In this document: positions 7,721 through 15,325 of the stretch, piece after piece
Position numbering within the stretch: the stretch's first letter is position 1
Layout: every line of letters begins with the position of its first letter
NCBI RefSeq assembly: GCF_029589435.1
Contig: NZ_JARRAG010000002.1
Location: 3,162,001-3,226,000 of the forward strand
DNA: 64,000 nt
Direction of reading: 5' to 3'
Origin: Paludisphaera mucosa
Lineage (GTDB): Bacteria > Planctomycetota > Planctomycetia > Isosphaerales > Isosphaeraceae
The notes under the pieces: generated by a model
The model's database searches: none
Seen by the model: only the letters and a program-made list of their open reading frames with translations
What the model was told of the DNA's origin: nothing
Program-made: the position numbers and the translations under genes

Positions 7721-9032
7721 GAGTCGCGCCAAAATAACTTGCCGGGATATTAGTGCCGCCTCGGATGGATCTCATAGTTCCATTCGCCGTGGTAGGCGTG
7801 TCGTTTGATGGTGCATCCCGCCAGCTCCTGGTCGCTGACTTTCCGGCCCTTCTCGTAGGTGCCTTCGTCCAGCCAGGCGTGGACCTCCAGTCCAGTCCCC
7901 GTGGTCGTCGCGCCGATCGACTCGACCACGACCTCCAGCGTCTCCAGCGGCGTCCCCCGCCAGTTCCGCGTGATGTGGCAGAATACCCGGTGCTCGATCT
8001 TGTTCCACTTGCTCGTCCCCGGCGGATAGTGGCAGACCTCGACGATCAGCCCCGTCTCGTCGGCCCACCTCTGCAACTCGGCCTTCCACAGCCGGCACCG
8101 CGAGCCGTTGCTGCCGCCGCTGTCCGCCGTCACCAGCACCCGCCTGGCCCGGCCATAGTTCGCCCGGCCCAGCTTCTCCCACCACCGGCGAATCGCCGCC
8201 ACCGCGAACTCGGCCGTGTCGTGGCTGATCCCCACCGACACGCCCGCCTCGTCGCGATGGATGTCGTACACGCCGTACGGCACCGCCTTGCCCAAGGCCG
8301 GGTCCGGGAAGTCGTGCGTCTTCACCGGGATCGGATCACCCTGCGGACGATACGTCCGCCCGGGATTCTTGAGGTTCCCCAGCACTTCCTTCTTCTTGGT
8401 GTCGACCGACAACGCCGGCTCGCCGCGTCGCCGACGGGCCCGGACCCGATCGCTGATGTGCCGGAACTGGCCGTCCCGGTCCGGGTGCTGCTTCCCCTCG
8501 CGCGTCTTGCGGTTTCCCTGCAGGCTGTAGTTCATCGCCGCCAGCATCCGCCGCACCGTGGTCGGGCTCACCGCGTACCCTCGCTGGCACAACTCGTCGG
8601 CCAGGCGATAGGTGCTCTTGATCGTCCAGCGCAGCGGGTTCGTCGGCGCCCCCCGGACCGTCGGCTCGATCAGCCGGTCCAGAGCCCCTCGCAGGGCGGG
8701 CTGGGTGGCCGCGTGGGGCTTGCGGCCGCCGCCGGCTCGCCGCTGGCGATGGCCGGCGAGCGGCTCGGGATCGTCGAGCTCCTTCAGGCCCGTCCGCACC
8801 GTGCGATCGGACAGGCCCGTGGCCTGGGCCACGGCCGTGATCCCGCCGCGCCCCAGGGCCCGGGCCTCGACGGCCGCCCAACGCCGCCGCCCACGCTCAT
8901 CCAGGTCGTCGAGCAGCGCCGCGTACTTGCTGCGAAGGGCTTCCACGATGTCAGGATCTTGCATCGCCGGACTGTCGCAGAAAGCCGGCGACCACAACAA
9001 GACCGTATCCGGCAACTTATTTTGGCGCGAGC
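7721..9032 (-). mobile_element. ISAzo13-family insertion sequence inside a DUF932 gene
   Basis: About 1.3 kb flanked by inverted repeats that share TCGCGCCAAAATAA followed by a TTGCCGG core (left end 7724 onward; right end reading leftwards from 9030). The internal gene is an intact ISAzo13-like transposase on the minus strand. The host gene is disrupted near its 3' end. The outermost bases are uncertain by a few nucleotides, and I could not define a target-site duplication. Confidence 0.85.
7750..8964 (-). CDS. ISAzo13-family transposase
   Basis: A 404-aa DDE transposase of the ISAzo13 type. An N-terminal helical region (LRSKYAALLDDLDERGRRRWAA) and HTH (AVAQATGLSDRTVRTGL) are followed by the family signature LADELCQRGYAVSPTTVRRM, SVDTKKKEVLGN, LVTADSGGSNGSR (catalytic Asp), and YPPGTSKWNKIEHRVF (catalytic Glu). 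I place the start at the ATG at 8964; the open frame continues upstream only because it happens to be in frame with the interrupted DUF932 gene, giving an artificial 686-aa fusion. It looks complete and possibly active. Confidence 0.88.
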   Translation of the reverse strand: MQDPDIVEALRSKYAALLDDLDERGRRRWAAVEARALGRGGITAVAQATGLSDRTVRTGLKELDDPEPLAGHRQRRAGGGRKPHAATQPALRGALDRLIEPTVRGAPTNPLRWTIKSTYRLADELCQRGYAVSPTTVRRMLAAMNYSLQGNRKTREGKQHPDRDGQFRHISDRVRARRRRGEPALSVDTKKKEVLGNLKNPGRTYRPQGDPIPVKTHDFPDPALGKAVPYGVYDIHRDEAGVSVGISHDTAEFAVAAIRRWWEKLGRANYGRARRVLVTADSGGSNGSRCRLWKAELQRWADETGLIVEVCHYPPGTSKWNKIEHRVFCHITRNWRGTPLETLEVVVESIGATTTGTGLEVHAWLDEGTYEKGRKVSDQELAGCTIKRHAYHGEWNYEIHPRRH

Positions 9033-9720
9033 CCTTACGTCCGGTCTGGCCACCCCGCAGGAGAGCCTCCTGAACGCAATTGAACGTCCGCCAGAGGTCC
9101 CGGCTGCAATCGGGCCGGGTCATGTCCTCGTCCCTGCGGGCGGTCAGGAGCCATGAGGCCGGGATATTCGGGTTCGGCTTCAGCTCCATAGCCTGGCGGG
9201 CGAAGTCCATCTGAACGGGCCGGGGCAGGATGATCTCCTTCCAGTCGGCGATCCGGTTCATGATGGTGGGCACGCCCTCCATGATCTGCGTCGTCGCGGC
9301 CATGATCTGGCTGCGGAGATCCCGGCTGCCCGAATGGCGAATTGAGAAACTGCCGAAGTCGCTGGACTGGACGATCATCCCATTCTCGCAGACGAACCTC
9401 ATCACGCCGCTGAAAACGCGGTAGGCGGAGGAGCGGTCGTGGCTGTTGACGAGCACCACCTCGGGCACCTCGCCCTGGCCGTCGAGGAAGCTGTTGTGGC
9501 GGAGCCTGAGCATGTGGCGGGTGAAGTCCCGCTTGCCGGGAACGCGGCTGCGGCTCTGCTTGGCCGAGGTGACCCGAAAGCCCTGCTCGGACATCATGTC
9601 GAGCACGTCAGCCGTTGGGATGAACCGGTAGGACTGGCTCATGCCCTCCCACGGGGTGGTGGCGAACACCGAGGGAGTGAGGGTGCGGAGCTGGTCGCGG
9701 GTGATGATTGAGCTGACCAT
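9033..9720 (-). pseudogene. DUF932 family protein, N-terminal part (IS-disrupted)
   Basis: Start ATG at 9720 is preceded by a strong AGGAGG. The encoded MVSSIITRDQLRTLTPSVFAT followed by SYRFIPTADVLDMM, RLRHNSF, EVVLVNSHDRSSAYRVFSGVMRFVCENGM and the C-terminal TFNCVQEALLRGG is the classic plasmid/phage DUF932 architecture. The gene is cut by the ISAzo13 element after roughly 229 codons, with the last 35 or so codons on the far side. DUF932 proteins are common on plasmids, phages and integrative elements and their role is unknown. The truncated product would be fused to transposase sequence. Confidence 0.85.
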
Positions 9721-9814
9721 CGGGAAGCCTCCTGAAAGATGCCTGTTTGCCTGGGGTTGTCGCGTCGAGCGGCAATTCACTTGGCAAACGGGGCGAAAGA
9801 CTCCCCCCATAGAA

Positions 9815-10045
9815 TTTGGGCGGCGCGGTCACCCGTACCCGGGCTGTAGGGAGCAGTGACGGCTGCAAGTAGCGAAGCGGATGAAGCTGGCGCGCCACGA
9901 CCTTGACAAGCCGCCTCCGGGCAGCCGGGTTAGTCCCCCGCGTCAGAGATCGGGAGGGGCCGAAGGTGCCGCTTCAGCGGCCGAGCGTCTAGCGAGCCCG
10001 GGAGAGCCCGCCCCGAAGGGAGACGCCGTCAGCCGGAGACGCTAA
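9815..10045 (+). ncRNA. candidate structured RNA, HEARO/omega-RNA-like, no iscB beside it
   Basis: A GC-rich non-coding stretch with many nested stems: GTCAC (9828) with GTGAC (9855), the palindrome GGCGCGCC, CCGG-GCAG-CCGG near 9917, the hairpin GCCGC-TTCA-GCGGC (9968-9981) and a perfect 6-bp closing stem GCGTCT (9985-9990) with AGACGC (10021-10026). Segments such as GTAGCGAAGCGG, TGACAAGCCGCC and CGGGTTAGTCC recall the HEARO/IscB omega-RNA scaffold from memory; this is not a database match. In IscB loci this RNA sits directly 5' of the nuclease gene; here the next gene encodes a two-TM protein. Strand is assigned on that resemblance only. Confidence 0.4.
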
Positions 10046-10094
10046 GATGGCCGCTTCCAAGAATTGGGCAACCACGCGGATAGGGGCGTAACTC

Positions 10095-10994
10095 GTGGCA
10101 GCGAAAACAGTTCCGGGAAAGCACGACCGCAAGATCCTTTGGGGGATCAGCATCGCCGGGTTCGTGCTTTGGGTCGTATTGGCGTTCATGCCGAAGATCG
10201 CGCTGAATTGTTTCTGGTTCCAGCTGGATAAAGAGGAGGAAGTGAAACGGGTCGAATCGGTCCTAAGCCAACTCGGTACATTCGGAGACATGTTCGGGGC
10301 GCTGAATTGCTTATTTTCCGGGGCCGCATTCGTCGGGGTTGTCTATGCCGTCCTGCTGCAGCGTCGCGAATTGCACGACTCGCAGCAGGCCACCCAGCGG
10401 GCGGAGCGTGCGCTGGGGCTGCAGCATCGGCTGTCGCTCTACCAGAACATGGCTGATCACCATCGTCACCAGGAGGAACAGGCGGTCAGAGATCCTCTAC
10501 TTCGGGCTCGCTCCAGGGGTAGAGAACGAGCGTTTGCTGAACTGATGAGCGGCCTGCTACGAGAGTCGGAGGCTTTCATCCGGGGCGACGAGCCCACCGC
10601 CGAGCAGGCGCCCGTCTACTACGATCACCCCGCCCGCATCGGCCACCTTGCTTATCTTTATCGAGAGGAACGTGGCACGCTCCTCGATCCTCAGGAACCA
10701 TTTGGCCCGGTCCAGGAACTCCTCCTAGATCTGGCCGAAGAACTGGCTGCCTTGACCGAATTGGTCAGAGACAACCCTGCTGCCCAGGCGGGCCTGTTAG
10801 AGGCCGGTCATGCAGTGAATGCGGCAGTCCAGCCGCAAAACCTGCTGGAGCCTGAAACGACTGAGGAGGGCGTGCGCGCATTTCAGGTCGAGAACGCCGA
10901 TCTCGCATTTCATTCCGCGATTCATGCCGCCGCCAATCTGTTTCCTGCTGTTGACGTTCCCCCGCGCGCTCCTGAGGCTCCGCCTGCCGCCTGA
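10095..10994 (+). CDS. two-TM membrane protein, possibly abortive-infection-like
   Basis: A 299-aa protein with two N-terminal TM helices (ILWGISIAGFVLWVVLAFMP and GALNCLFSGAAFVGVVYAVLL) followed by QRRELHDSQQATQRAERAL, a cytoplasmic helical region. The FGDMFGALNCLFSGAAFVGVVYAVLLQRREL type of segment occurs in putative phage abortive-infection proteins and other two-TM effectors, so a defence role is conceivable. The rest (LYQNMADHHRHQEE, ELLLDLAEELAALTELV) is helical with no enzyme motif, ending in a Pro/Ala tail. GTG at 10095 is the start used. The structured RNA candidate lies immediately upstream. Confidence 0.6.
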   Translation: MAAKTVPGKHDRKILWGISIAGFVLWVVLAFMPKIALNCFWFQLDKEEEVKRVESVLSQLGTFGDMFGALNCLFSGAAFVGVVYAVLLQRRELHDSQQATQRAERALGLQHRLSLYQNMADHHRHQEEQAVRDPLLRARSRGRERAFAELMSGLLRESEAFIRGDEPTAEQAPVYYDHPARIGHLAYLYREERGTLLDPQEPFGPVQELLLDLAEELAALTELVRDNPAAQAGLLEAGHAVNAAVQPQNLLEPETTEEGVRAFQVENADLAFHSAIHAAANLFPAVDVPPRAPEAPPAA

Positions 10995-11248
10995 GCCGCC
11001 TGTACCTCCACGGTCGAAACGACCAGCTCGCCCGTCGGGGGCCTTGGTGAGACGCTTTCCAGAGGCGGCCTCGGCCCTGAGTTGCTCCCGGTATTCATCG
11101 TGACCCTCCCCGCGTCAGCGATGCGGAAGGCGGCGAAGCCGGTCCCAGAGGGACGGAACCCTGAAGCTCCGCGACGGCGCCAGCCGGGACGCCCATCATC
11201 TGGCGCGCTCCGGCCCCCTTCTGGTAAAATCCCACCAGGAGGATCGCC

Positions 11249-11578
11249 ATGCTCTACACCGAAGCGGATGGCTTCGCCTTCGCCCATGCCCGGACACAAG
11301 GCCGCGTGCTCATCGACGGCGGGCTCTTCACCCCGATCAAGGAGGACGGGATCACCGTAGGCGTCGAGCCGACCGCCGAGCTGCTGGAGCTGTTCAGCGA
11401 GCCGCCTCCGGCCGATCGGCTCTTCGACGTCCTGGTCCGCTTCTCGCTCTATCATGACATGGTGCATGACCACGGCCCGATGACGGAGGTCGTCGACGAG
11501 CTGCGGGCCATGGGGATGCGGAAGGGCGAATCAGGAACGCTCTGGAAGGCCGTCAGGCGTGGCCTGTGCGTGCCTTGA
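11249..11578 (+). CDS. hypothetical 109-aa protein
   Basis: Begins MLYTEADGFAFAHARTQGRVLIDGG, with a CCAGGAGGATCGCC Shine-Dalgarno region directly before the ATG. The first half looks beta-rich and the second half is helical (LLELFSEPPPADRLFDVLVRF). No family is recognised. Its 3' end overlaps the convergent minus-strand gene at 11553 by 26 bp, an arrangement typical of compact accessory elements. Confidence 0.55.
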   Translation: MLYTEADGFAFAHARTQGRVLIDGGLFTPIKEDGITVGVEPTAELLELFSEPPPADRLFDVLVRFSLYHDMVHDHGPMTEVVDELRAMGMRKGESGTLWKAVRRGLCVP

Positions 11579-11795
11579 GCACCTCGACGTCGTTCACGTC
11601 TATGACCTGCGGGATGCTGGGCGTGTCCCAATCGACGGTGACGGCCATGCTGCTGGTGAGAAGCTCGGTGTCGGCGACGGTGCCGAGGGCAACGAACAGG
11701 GCGGCGTTCTGCTCCGTCCTAGCCATTCCCAGCGGACGGTACTGCACCAGGTCGCCCGGCTTGATGTCCTTCACGCGGTAGCGAAAGCTGGTCAT
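11553..11795 (-). CDS. small hypothetical protein
   Basis: An 80-aa, probably beta-rich protein starting MTSFRYRVKDIKPGDLVQY. The phrase DIKPGDLVQYRPLGMAR suggests an SH3- or translation-domain-like barrel, but no family is assigned. The ATG at 11795 follows CCAAGGAACC, which decides the start over an upstream one. It overlaps the 3' end of the preceding convergent gene. Confidence 0.55.
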   Translation of the reverse strand: MTSFRYRVKDIKPGDLVQYRPLGMARTEQNAALFVALGTVADTELLTSSMAVTVDWDTPSIPQVIDVNDVEVLKARTGHA

Positions 11796-11881
11796 CGCTG
11801 GTTCCTTGGTGGGAATCACTTCCAGACGGTCATGGTAGCTCGTTTGCGAGGGCAGCGCCAATCGGTCGAGGCGGCGTCAGG

Positions 11882-12235
11882 TCAAGTGCGGGGTTTCCTG
11901 AGTTCGCCGGACGCGAGTGCGGTAAGGGCTTCTCTCGCCTCCTCAGCCGCCCCGGGCTCGTCGAATAAGCTTGTGACACGCGGCCCTTGGTCCCAGCACG
12001 CGATCTTGTCGAGGCAAGCTTTCAACGCATCCCGCTCCCTCGTCACCGCGGCGAGTTCCTCGACCAGGCCAACCACCGGCGGCTGGCCAACCCCGTGAAC
12101 GATCGGCTCGGTCGGACTCGGCCGGAAGTCGTGCTTCCCGACTTCGTCCGTCGTTCCTAAGCAATCCAGCGGCTTGTCGATATTCGAGGGCCTCGGTTTG
12201 CTCATAGGAGGAACGGTATCTCGCATATAGCTCAC
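11882..12235 (-). CDS. hypothetical protein, last gene of a three-gene coupled set
   Basis: About 117 aa if started at the GTG at 12235, whose G-T-G overlaps the TGA of the preceding small ORF, indicating translational coupling; an internal ATG at 12205 has no Shine-Dalgarno. The centre (GLVEELAAVTRERDALKACLDKI) is a short coiled coil, as in many phage and plasmid helper proteins. Function unknown. Confidence 0.5.
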   Translation of the reverse strand: MSYMRDTVPPMSKPRPSNIDKPLDCLGTTDEVGKHDFRPSPTEPIVHGVGQPPVVGLVEELAAVTRERDALKACLDKIACWDQGPRVTSLFDEPGAAEEAREALTALASGELRKPRT

Positions 12236-12360
12236 GACCGCCCCACGTCAGCCCCAGCGACCGCCAGCCGATCATTCACGAGCATGGCGACGAACGCCTT
12301 GGCATCCTGGTAATTCTCGGCGGGCCTCAGCCGATCGACCCGTTCCCATTGCGACCTCAT
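12232..12360 (-). CDS. 42-aa ORF coupled to its neighbours
   Basis: Encodes MRSQWERVDRLRPAENYQDA followed by a helical tail ending VGRS. It starts six bases after the stop of the 12367-12789 gene and its TGA overlaps the GTG start of the next gene, so the three are likely one translational unit. Function unknown; its reality rests on the tight coupling. Confidence 0.45.
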   Translation of the reverse strand: MRSQWERVDRLRPAENYQDAKAFVAMLVNDRLAVAGADVGRS

Positions 12361-12366
12361 CGGCAC

Positions 12367-12789
12367 TTAGAGGAATCCACGGTCTCTCAGACGTTCATTT
12401 TCGGGGTTCAGCCCGTCGCGGGAAGGCTTTTGGTCGTCCGCGAACTGGATCGCGACGACGTTCTTGTCCAAGGAACGGCTGAGTCTGATACCGGCGTTCT
12501 TGAAGCTCTCCAAGCCCACAAAACCCGACGGAGTGGGGCGCAGGCCGGTCAGACGTTCGACGTGGGTTGATTTCGGCTTCTGGCTCTCGACGAGCTCCTC
12601 GGCCACCACTGTTTCCACGGCTGGGGATGCTGACCGCGACGGAATCGGCAGCTGGTCGGCGGTGACGAGCCCGGAATTCGGATCGGCGAGGATGGCCGCG
12701 ATGGGGGACTGCTCGAGGACCTCAGCGACGGGCGTGGGTTCGGCGGCTGGGGCTTCGACTTGGCCTTTCTTGCGGCTCTTGCGTGGCAT
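12367..12789 (-). CDS. hypothetical protein with basic N-terminus
   Basis: A 140-aa protein starting MPRKSRKKGQVEAPAAEPTP, with a low-complexity Pro/Ala/Glu first half and a more ordered second half (THVERLTGLRPTPSGFVGLESF, NVVAIQFADDQKPSRDGL). The C-terminal half ends with charged residues NPENERLRDRGFL. First gene of the three-gene coupled minus-strand set. No homologous family recognised; possibly a nucleic-acid-binding accessory protein given the basic tail. Confidence 0.55.
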   Translation of the reverse strand: MPRKSRKKGQVEAPAAEPTPVAEVLEQSPIAAILADPNSGLVTADQLPIPSRSASPAVETVVAEELVESQKPKSTHVERLTGLRPTPSGFVGLESFKNAGIRLSRSLDKNVVAIQFADDQKPSRDGLNPENERLRDRGFL

Positions 12790-12802
12790 CGTCGGGCCTT
12801 CT

Positions 12803-13146
12803 CTACGCTAGGGCTGCGACGACGGCCTTGAACAAGGCGTCTTTTTTCTGCTGCTCTACCGGAAGCTGCTCATAGGGGACACAACAAGGGTGGGTCTTTT
12901 GTTCGGCGTCCTTCACCTCGCCGTAAACCCAGCCGTCGGCCAACTTGTCTTTGAGCCATGCCTCGTGTTGTGCAGATGCTGGAGCATCAGGATTTGCGAT
13001 GGCATATTCAACGCCCTTAATGGCGCTCTCACGCTGCCATGCGGCTGCTTCTTCCCAAGGGAGTTGGCTATTATCGCCGATGCTATGGCAGTAGGTCTTG
13101 TTCGCTTCGTGGCAAACTTTGCAATCGATTCGTTAGAGTAATTCAT
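12803..13146 (-). pseudogene. RyR-domain protein gene with a one-base frameshift
   Basis: The ATG at 13146 follows AACAGCAAGGAGGCACC and reads MNYSNESIAKF, then runs out of the conserved frame. Shifting one frame near 13111-13122 gives CHEANKTYCHSIGDNSQLPW, then HEAWLKDKLADGWVYGEVKD and KTHPCCVPYEQLPVEQQKKD, the full RyR domain to the TAG at 12803. RyR proteins normally read ...IARVCHEANR; one missing G (AAG-GTT-TGC) explains the break, and the correct frame has no start codon of its own. Bacterial and phage RyR-domain proteins are of unknown function and are common on mobile elements. It may be a sequencing error. Confidence 0.75.
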
Positions 13147-13171
13147 GGTGCCTCCTTGCTGTTTCGGCAGG

Positions 13172-13200
13172 AGGCTAGCGCAGTGAATCATACATGTCAA
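13172..13200 (-). promoter_or_regulatory. promoter of the RyR-domain gene
   Basis: TTGACA (13200-13195), 17-bp spacer, TAGCCT (13177-13172), about 26 bp before the start codon. The -35 is consensus and the layout matches those at 4376-4404 and 14665-14693. Confidence 0.55.
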
Positions 13201-13207
13201 AAGGAAA

Positions 13208-13229
13208 GGGACGAGCCGAAGCCCGTCCC
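13208..13229 (-). terminator. intergenic hairpin
   Basis: GGGACG ... CGTCCC stem in the short gap between the HTH-like gene and the RyR-domain promoter; fits the pattern of one hairpin per gene unit. Confidence 0.35.
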
Positions 13230-13234
13230 GATCG

Positions 13235-13435
13235 TCATGCGGAACCCTGCCGCTCGACTTCCTTTCTCAGGATCACCGCCACTGGCTCTGGCACCGGTGC
13301 CTTGCCCTTCCTCCAGTTCCAGAGGGTCTGCCTCGAGTAGCTATGCCCGTGCTCCTCTAGGAGCGCCAGGAGCCGTGGCCGCCAGTCCTCGCCCCAAAGG
13401 GCGAGGACCAGCTTGTAGAACTCGTCGGCCAACAT
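13235..13435 (-). CDS. small helix-turn-helix-like protein
   Basis: A 66-aa protein: MLADEFYKLVLALWGEDWRP, then LLALLEEHGHSYSRQTLWNW and RKGKAPVPEPVAVILRKEVE. The pattern of short helices with SRQTLWNWRKGKAPVP resembles Cro/YdaS-like DNA-binding proteins. Its ATG shares one base with the TAA of the upstream MGCDIHF gene (TAATG), a strong sign of translational coupling and the reason for choosing this start over an upstream Met. Probably a regulator of its own module; the target is unknown. Confidence 0.6.
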   Translation of the reverse strand: MLADEFYKLVLALWGEDWRPRLLALLEEHGHSYSRQTLWNWRKGKAPVPEPVAVILRKEVERQGSA

Positions 13436-14145
13436 TAGTTGTCGAACCAGAAGACGATGCGGACGTCCTCTGGCTTCCCGAGTCGCCAGAGCTGTGGCAG
13501 GGTGTCCGACAGAAATCCACGAGCGGCTTTGTAGTAGGGCTGTTCCCACTCGACTTGGCAGTAGACGCTCGGGAGCTGTTCCTGAACCTTCTCCTCGCTG
13601 CGATACCAGTCTCCGGCGGTAACCTCTTCGATGCGGCGACGCATCTCAGCCTCGGAGACCTTCTCGACCGAACCGCCGCCAACGTCTCCGCAGTAGCTTT
13701 CCGGCCCTTCGCCATCCTCACGGCGCCAGCGGTTCCATTCGTAGAATTGTGCTGCGCTCACGTAACCCCGATGCTTGGTCGTCTGCGTCCAGTCGTACTC
13801 GAGCAGTTCCGCGACGGTGAACCACGAGTGGCTATGACCGTCGCCGTCCCAGCAATCAGAAGCGGCTTTGACCATATCGGACACATCGTCCGGCAGGCCT
13901 CTCGGGTCATCAATCGGCACAAAGCCGTTGCCGGTGTCACAACCAGCAAAACCGCGTCCGTTCCTCACGTCTGCAAGGATCGCAAACAGGCTGTAGTTGC
14001 GGTCCGAGTAGAATCGCTTCTTGTAGTGAATAGACGAAGCGGGTTCAACCTCATGACCGGAGGCCTCGCTCGGTTCCCAGCGGTCGGCTGATTGCCAGTC
14101 TCCGTTAACCTTGTTCTCGACGTAAAAGTGGATATCGCATCCCAT
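13435..14145 (-). CDS. conserved phage/plasmid protein of unknown function (MGCDIHF type)
   Basis: A 236-aa protein beginning MGCDIHFYVENKVNGDWQS, a start shared by a family of phage and plasmid hypothetical proteins. Further visible blocks are FYSDRNYSLFAILADVRN, GDGHSHSWFTVAELLEYDW and CQVEWEQPYYKAARGFL. The conserved Asp/His/Cys residues suggest a metal-dependent enzyme but nothing more can be said. A GGAGGATTT RBS precedes the ATG. Its stop overlaps the start of the HTH-like gene downstream. Confidence 0.7.
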   Translation of the reverse strand: MGCDIHFYVENKVNGDWQSADRWEPSEASGHEVEPASSIHYKKRFYSDRNYSLFAILADVRNGRGFAGCDTGNGFVPIDDPRGLPDDVSDMVKAASDCWDGDGHSHSWFTVAELLEYDWTQTTKHRGYVSAAQFYEWNRWRREDGEGPESYCGDVGGGSVEKVSEAEMRRRIEEVTAGDWYRSEEKVQEQLPSVYCQVEWEQPYYKAARGFLSDTLPQLWRLGKPEDVRIVFWFDN

Positions 14146-14162
14146 AAATCCTCCATGAAGTT

Positions 14163-14187
14163 ATGGGGAGAGCGTCCATGCCCTCCC
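14163..14187 (-). terminator. intergenic hairpin
   Basis: GGGGAG ... CTCCCC stem directly between two minus-strand genes, 3' of the 14196-14615 gene. Confidence 0.35.
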
Positions 14188-14195
14188 CGGTCTTG

Positions 14196-14615
14196 TTATG
14201 CTGCCTTGCCACGGCTCTCAGTGATCGCCTTGGCAGCAACCCGATCGGCTTCACCGCCATCACGTTCGTTCTGGTGCTTCAGCCCATACCCTGCATGGGT
14301 TGCAATGGTGAAGTTCAGAAGATCAACGACGTAGATGCCTCCGTCGCCGTGGGACATCTCCCTCAGATAGGACTCGTCGGTCTCTCTGAAGTCTGTCGGA
14401 AGGTTCCAGCAGCCGAGCGACAGATTCCCGTCGATGTCGTTATGCGCGATTCCGAGCAGGCGAGCAAAAGCGTATTGAATATCGCCTTCGCGGCCTTTCA
14501 TGACCTCCTTGAGGCGGTTGATGTAGTTCTGAACCTGCGGTGCGTGCCAGTGTAGGTACATTACCGGTGAGTATGCAGTGCCAGATTTCAAGATTACTAA
14601 AGCTCTATCTCCCAT
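14196..14615 (-). CDS. hypothetical protein
   Basis: A 139-aa protein starting MGDRALVILKSGTAYSPVMY, with ALVIL and YVVDLLNFTIATHAGYG strands and an AFARLLGIAHNDIDGNLSLG segment. It has no membrane helix or signal peptide and no family I can name. The RBS is AAAGGAATCCC before the ATG. It has its own TTGACA promoter upstream, so it is probably a single-gene transcription unit in the accessory module. Confidence 0.6.
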   Translation of the reverse strand: MGDRALVILKSGTAYSPVMYLHWHAPQVQNYINRLKEVMKGREGDIQYAFARLLGIAHNDIDGNLSLGCWNLPTDFRETDESYLREMSHGDGGIYVVDLLNFTIATHAGYGLKHQNERDGGEADRVAAKAITESRGKAA

Positions 14616-14664
14616 AGGGATTCCTTTCTAGGTGCATCGGGCTTCATTGCCCTACTGCGATTGA

Positions 14665-14693
14665 CTAATGACAAACAAATTTACCGATGTCAA
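14665..14693 (-). promoter_or_regulatory. promoter of the 14196-14615 gene
   Basis: TTGACA (14693-14688), 17-bp spacer, CATTAG (14670-14665), in an AT-rich patch about 50 bp before the start codon. Confidence 0.5.
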
Positions 14694-14703
14694 ATAGAAT
14701 GTG

Positions 14704-14727
14704 AGGGGCGGCATCGGTGACCGCCCC
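14704..14727 (-). terminator. intergenic hairpin
   Basis: GGGGCGG / CCGCCCC stem with a nine-base loop, located just 3' of the stop of the 14736-15005 gene. Confidence 0.45.
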
Positions 14728-14735
14728 CGACATTG

Positions 14736-15005
14736 CTAGCGTGCCGTCACGTTGTCGCGTTCCCTGACGCCCTTCGCATCGGCCCGTCGCTGGTTCTTGA
14801 TCCTGACGTAAGCCTCCCGGAGCAGCTCGGCCATCGCCAGCAGGTCGTCGCCATTGAGCGAGTCGGAGTTTTTCCAGGTATCGTCGCCTGCCTTGTAGGA
14901 CCGCTGGGGATTGGCGGTGTAGTAGGTCTTGCCCTCGGTGCTCGTATTGCGCCATACGACGACTTGTAAGCATCCGTCGCGGAGTTGGTGAGCTGGTGAA
15001 GCCAT
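14736..15005 (-). CDS. hypothetical 89-aa protein
   Basis: Starts MASPAHQLRDGCLQVVVWRN and continues with EGKTYYTANPQRSYKAGDD and LNGDDLLAMAELLREAYVRI. The short strands followed by a long helix resemble small plasmid or phage proteins that accompany replication or repair genes, but the identity is not established. AAAGGAACTAAATC gives a good RBS. A 3' hairpin follows the stop. Confidence 0.6.
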   Translation of the reverse strand: MASPAHQLRDGCLQVVVWRNTSTEGKTYYTANPQRSYKAGDDTWKNSDSLNGDDLLAMAELLREAYVRIKNQRRADAKGVRERDNVTAR

Positions 15006-15325
15006 GATTTAGTTCCTTTCTTCGAGTTACAGGCCGCCTATCGGCCTTACCGGCACTCTTTCGAGGCTGCAAGAGACGGGGATTGCAAGAACAAGATGCG
15101 AGCTTGCGCTGCATTTTTCTTGCAATGCACGGCTGCGGCCTCACTGTGCATCGGAAGGCTTCTATGCGGTGGTCTGTTTCGAGAGCAGGAACCGGCTATG
15201 GCGCGGCCTGCGGCCTGATCCGTCGGGATTGTCAGGCCGGTAGAATGGCGGGACCCCGCCGGAACGGCATTTTCAACCCGTTCGGCGGTTAGTTCCAGCG
15301 ACTGGGGACATCATGGCAACCGCCA
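15006..15325. other. intergenic region with nested inverted repeats
   Basis: Contains the hairpin GGCCG-CCTAT-CGGCC (around 15031-15045) in the leader of the 15005 gene and a perfect 10-bp inverted repeat ATTGCAAGAA / TTCTTGCAAT (15082-15091 and 15117-15126) enclosing a 25-bp centre. TGCAAGA is also found alone at about 15069. This looks like a regulatory region. I see no gene in it. Confidence 0.45.

Noticed and set aside
9780-10994. Retron, group II intron or DGR around the structured RNA
   Set aside because: No reverse transcriptase (YxDD) is encoded anywhere in the window and the RNA lacks the intron end motifs.
10922-11473. 183-codon minus-strand frame
   Set aside because: Antisense to the RBS-supported gene at 11249 and the end of the two-TM gene; low-complexity Ala/Gly translation and no RBS.
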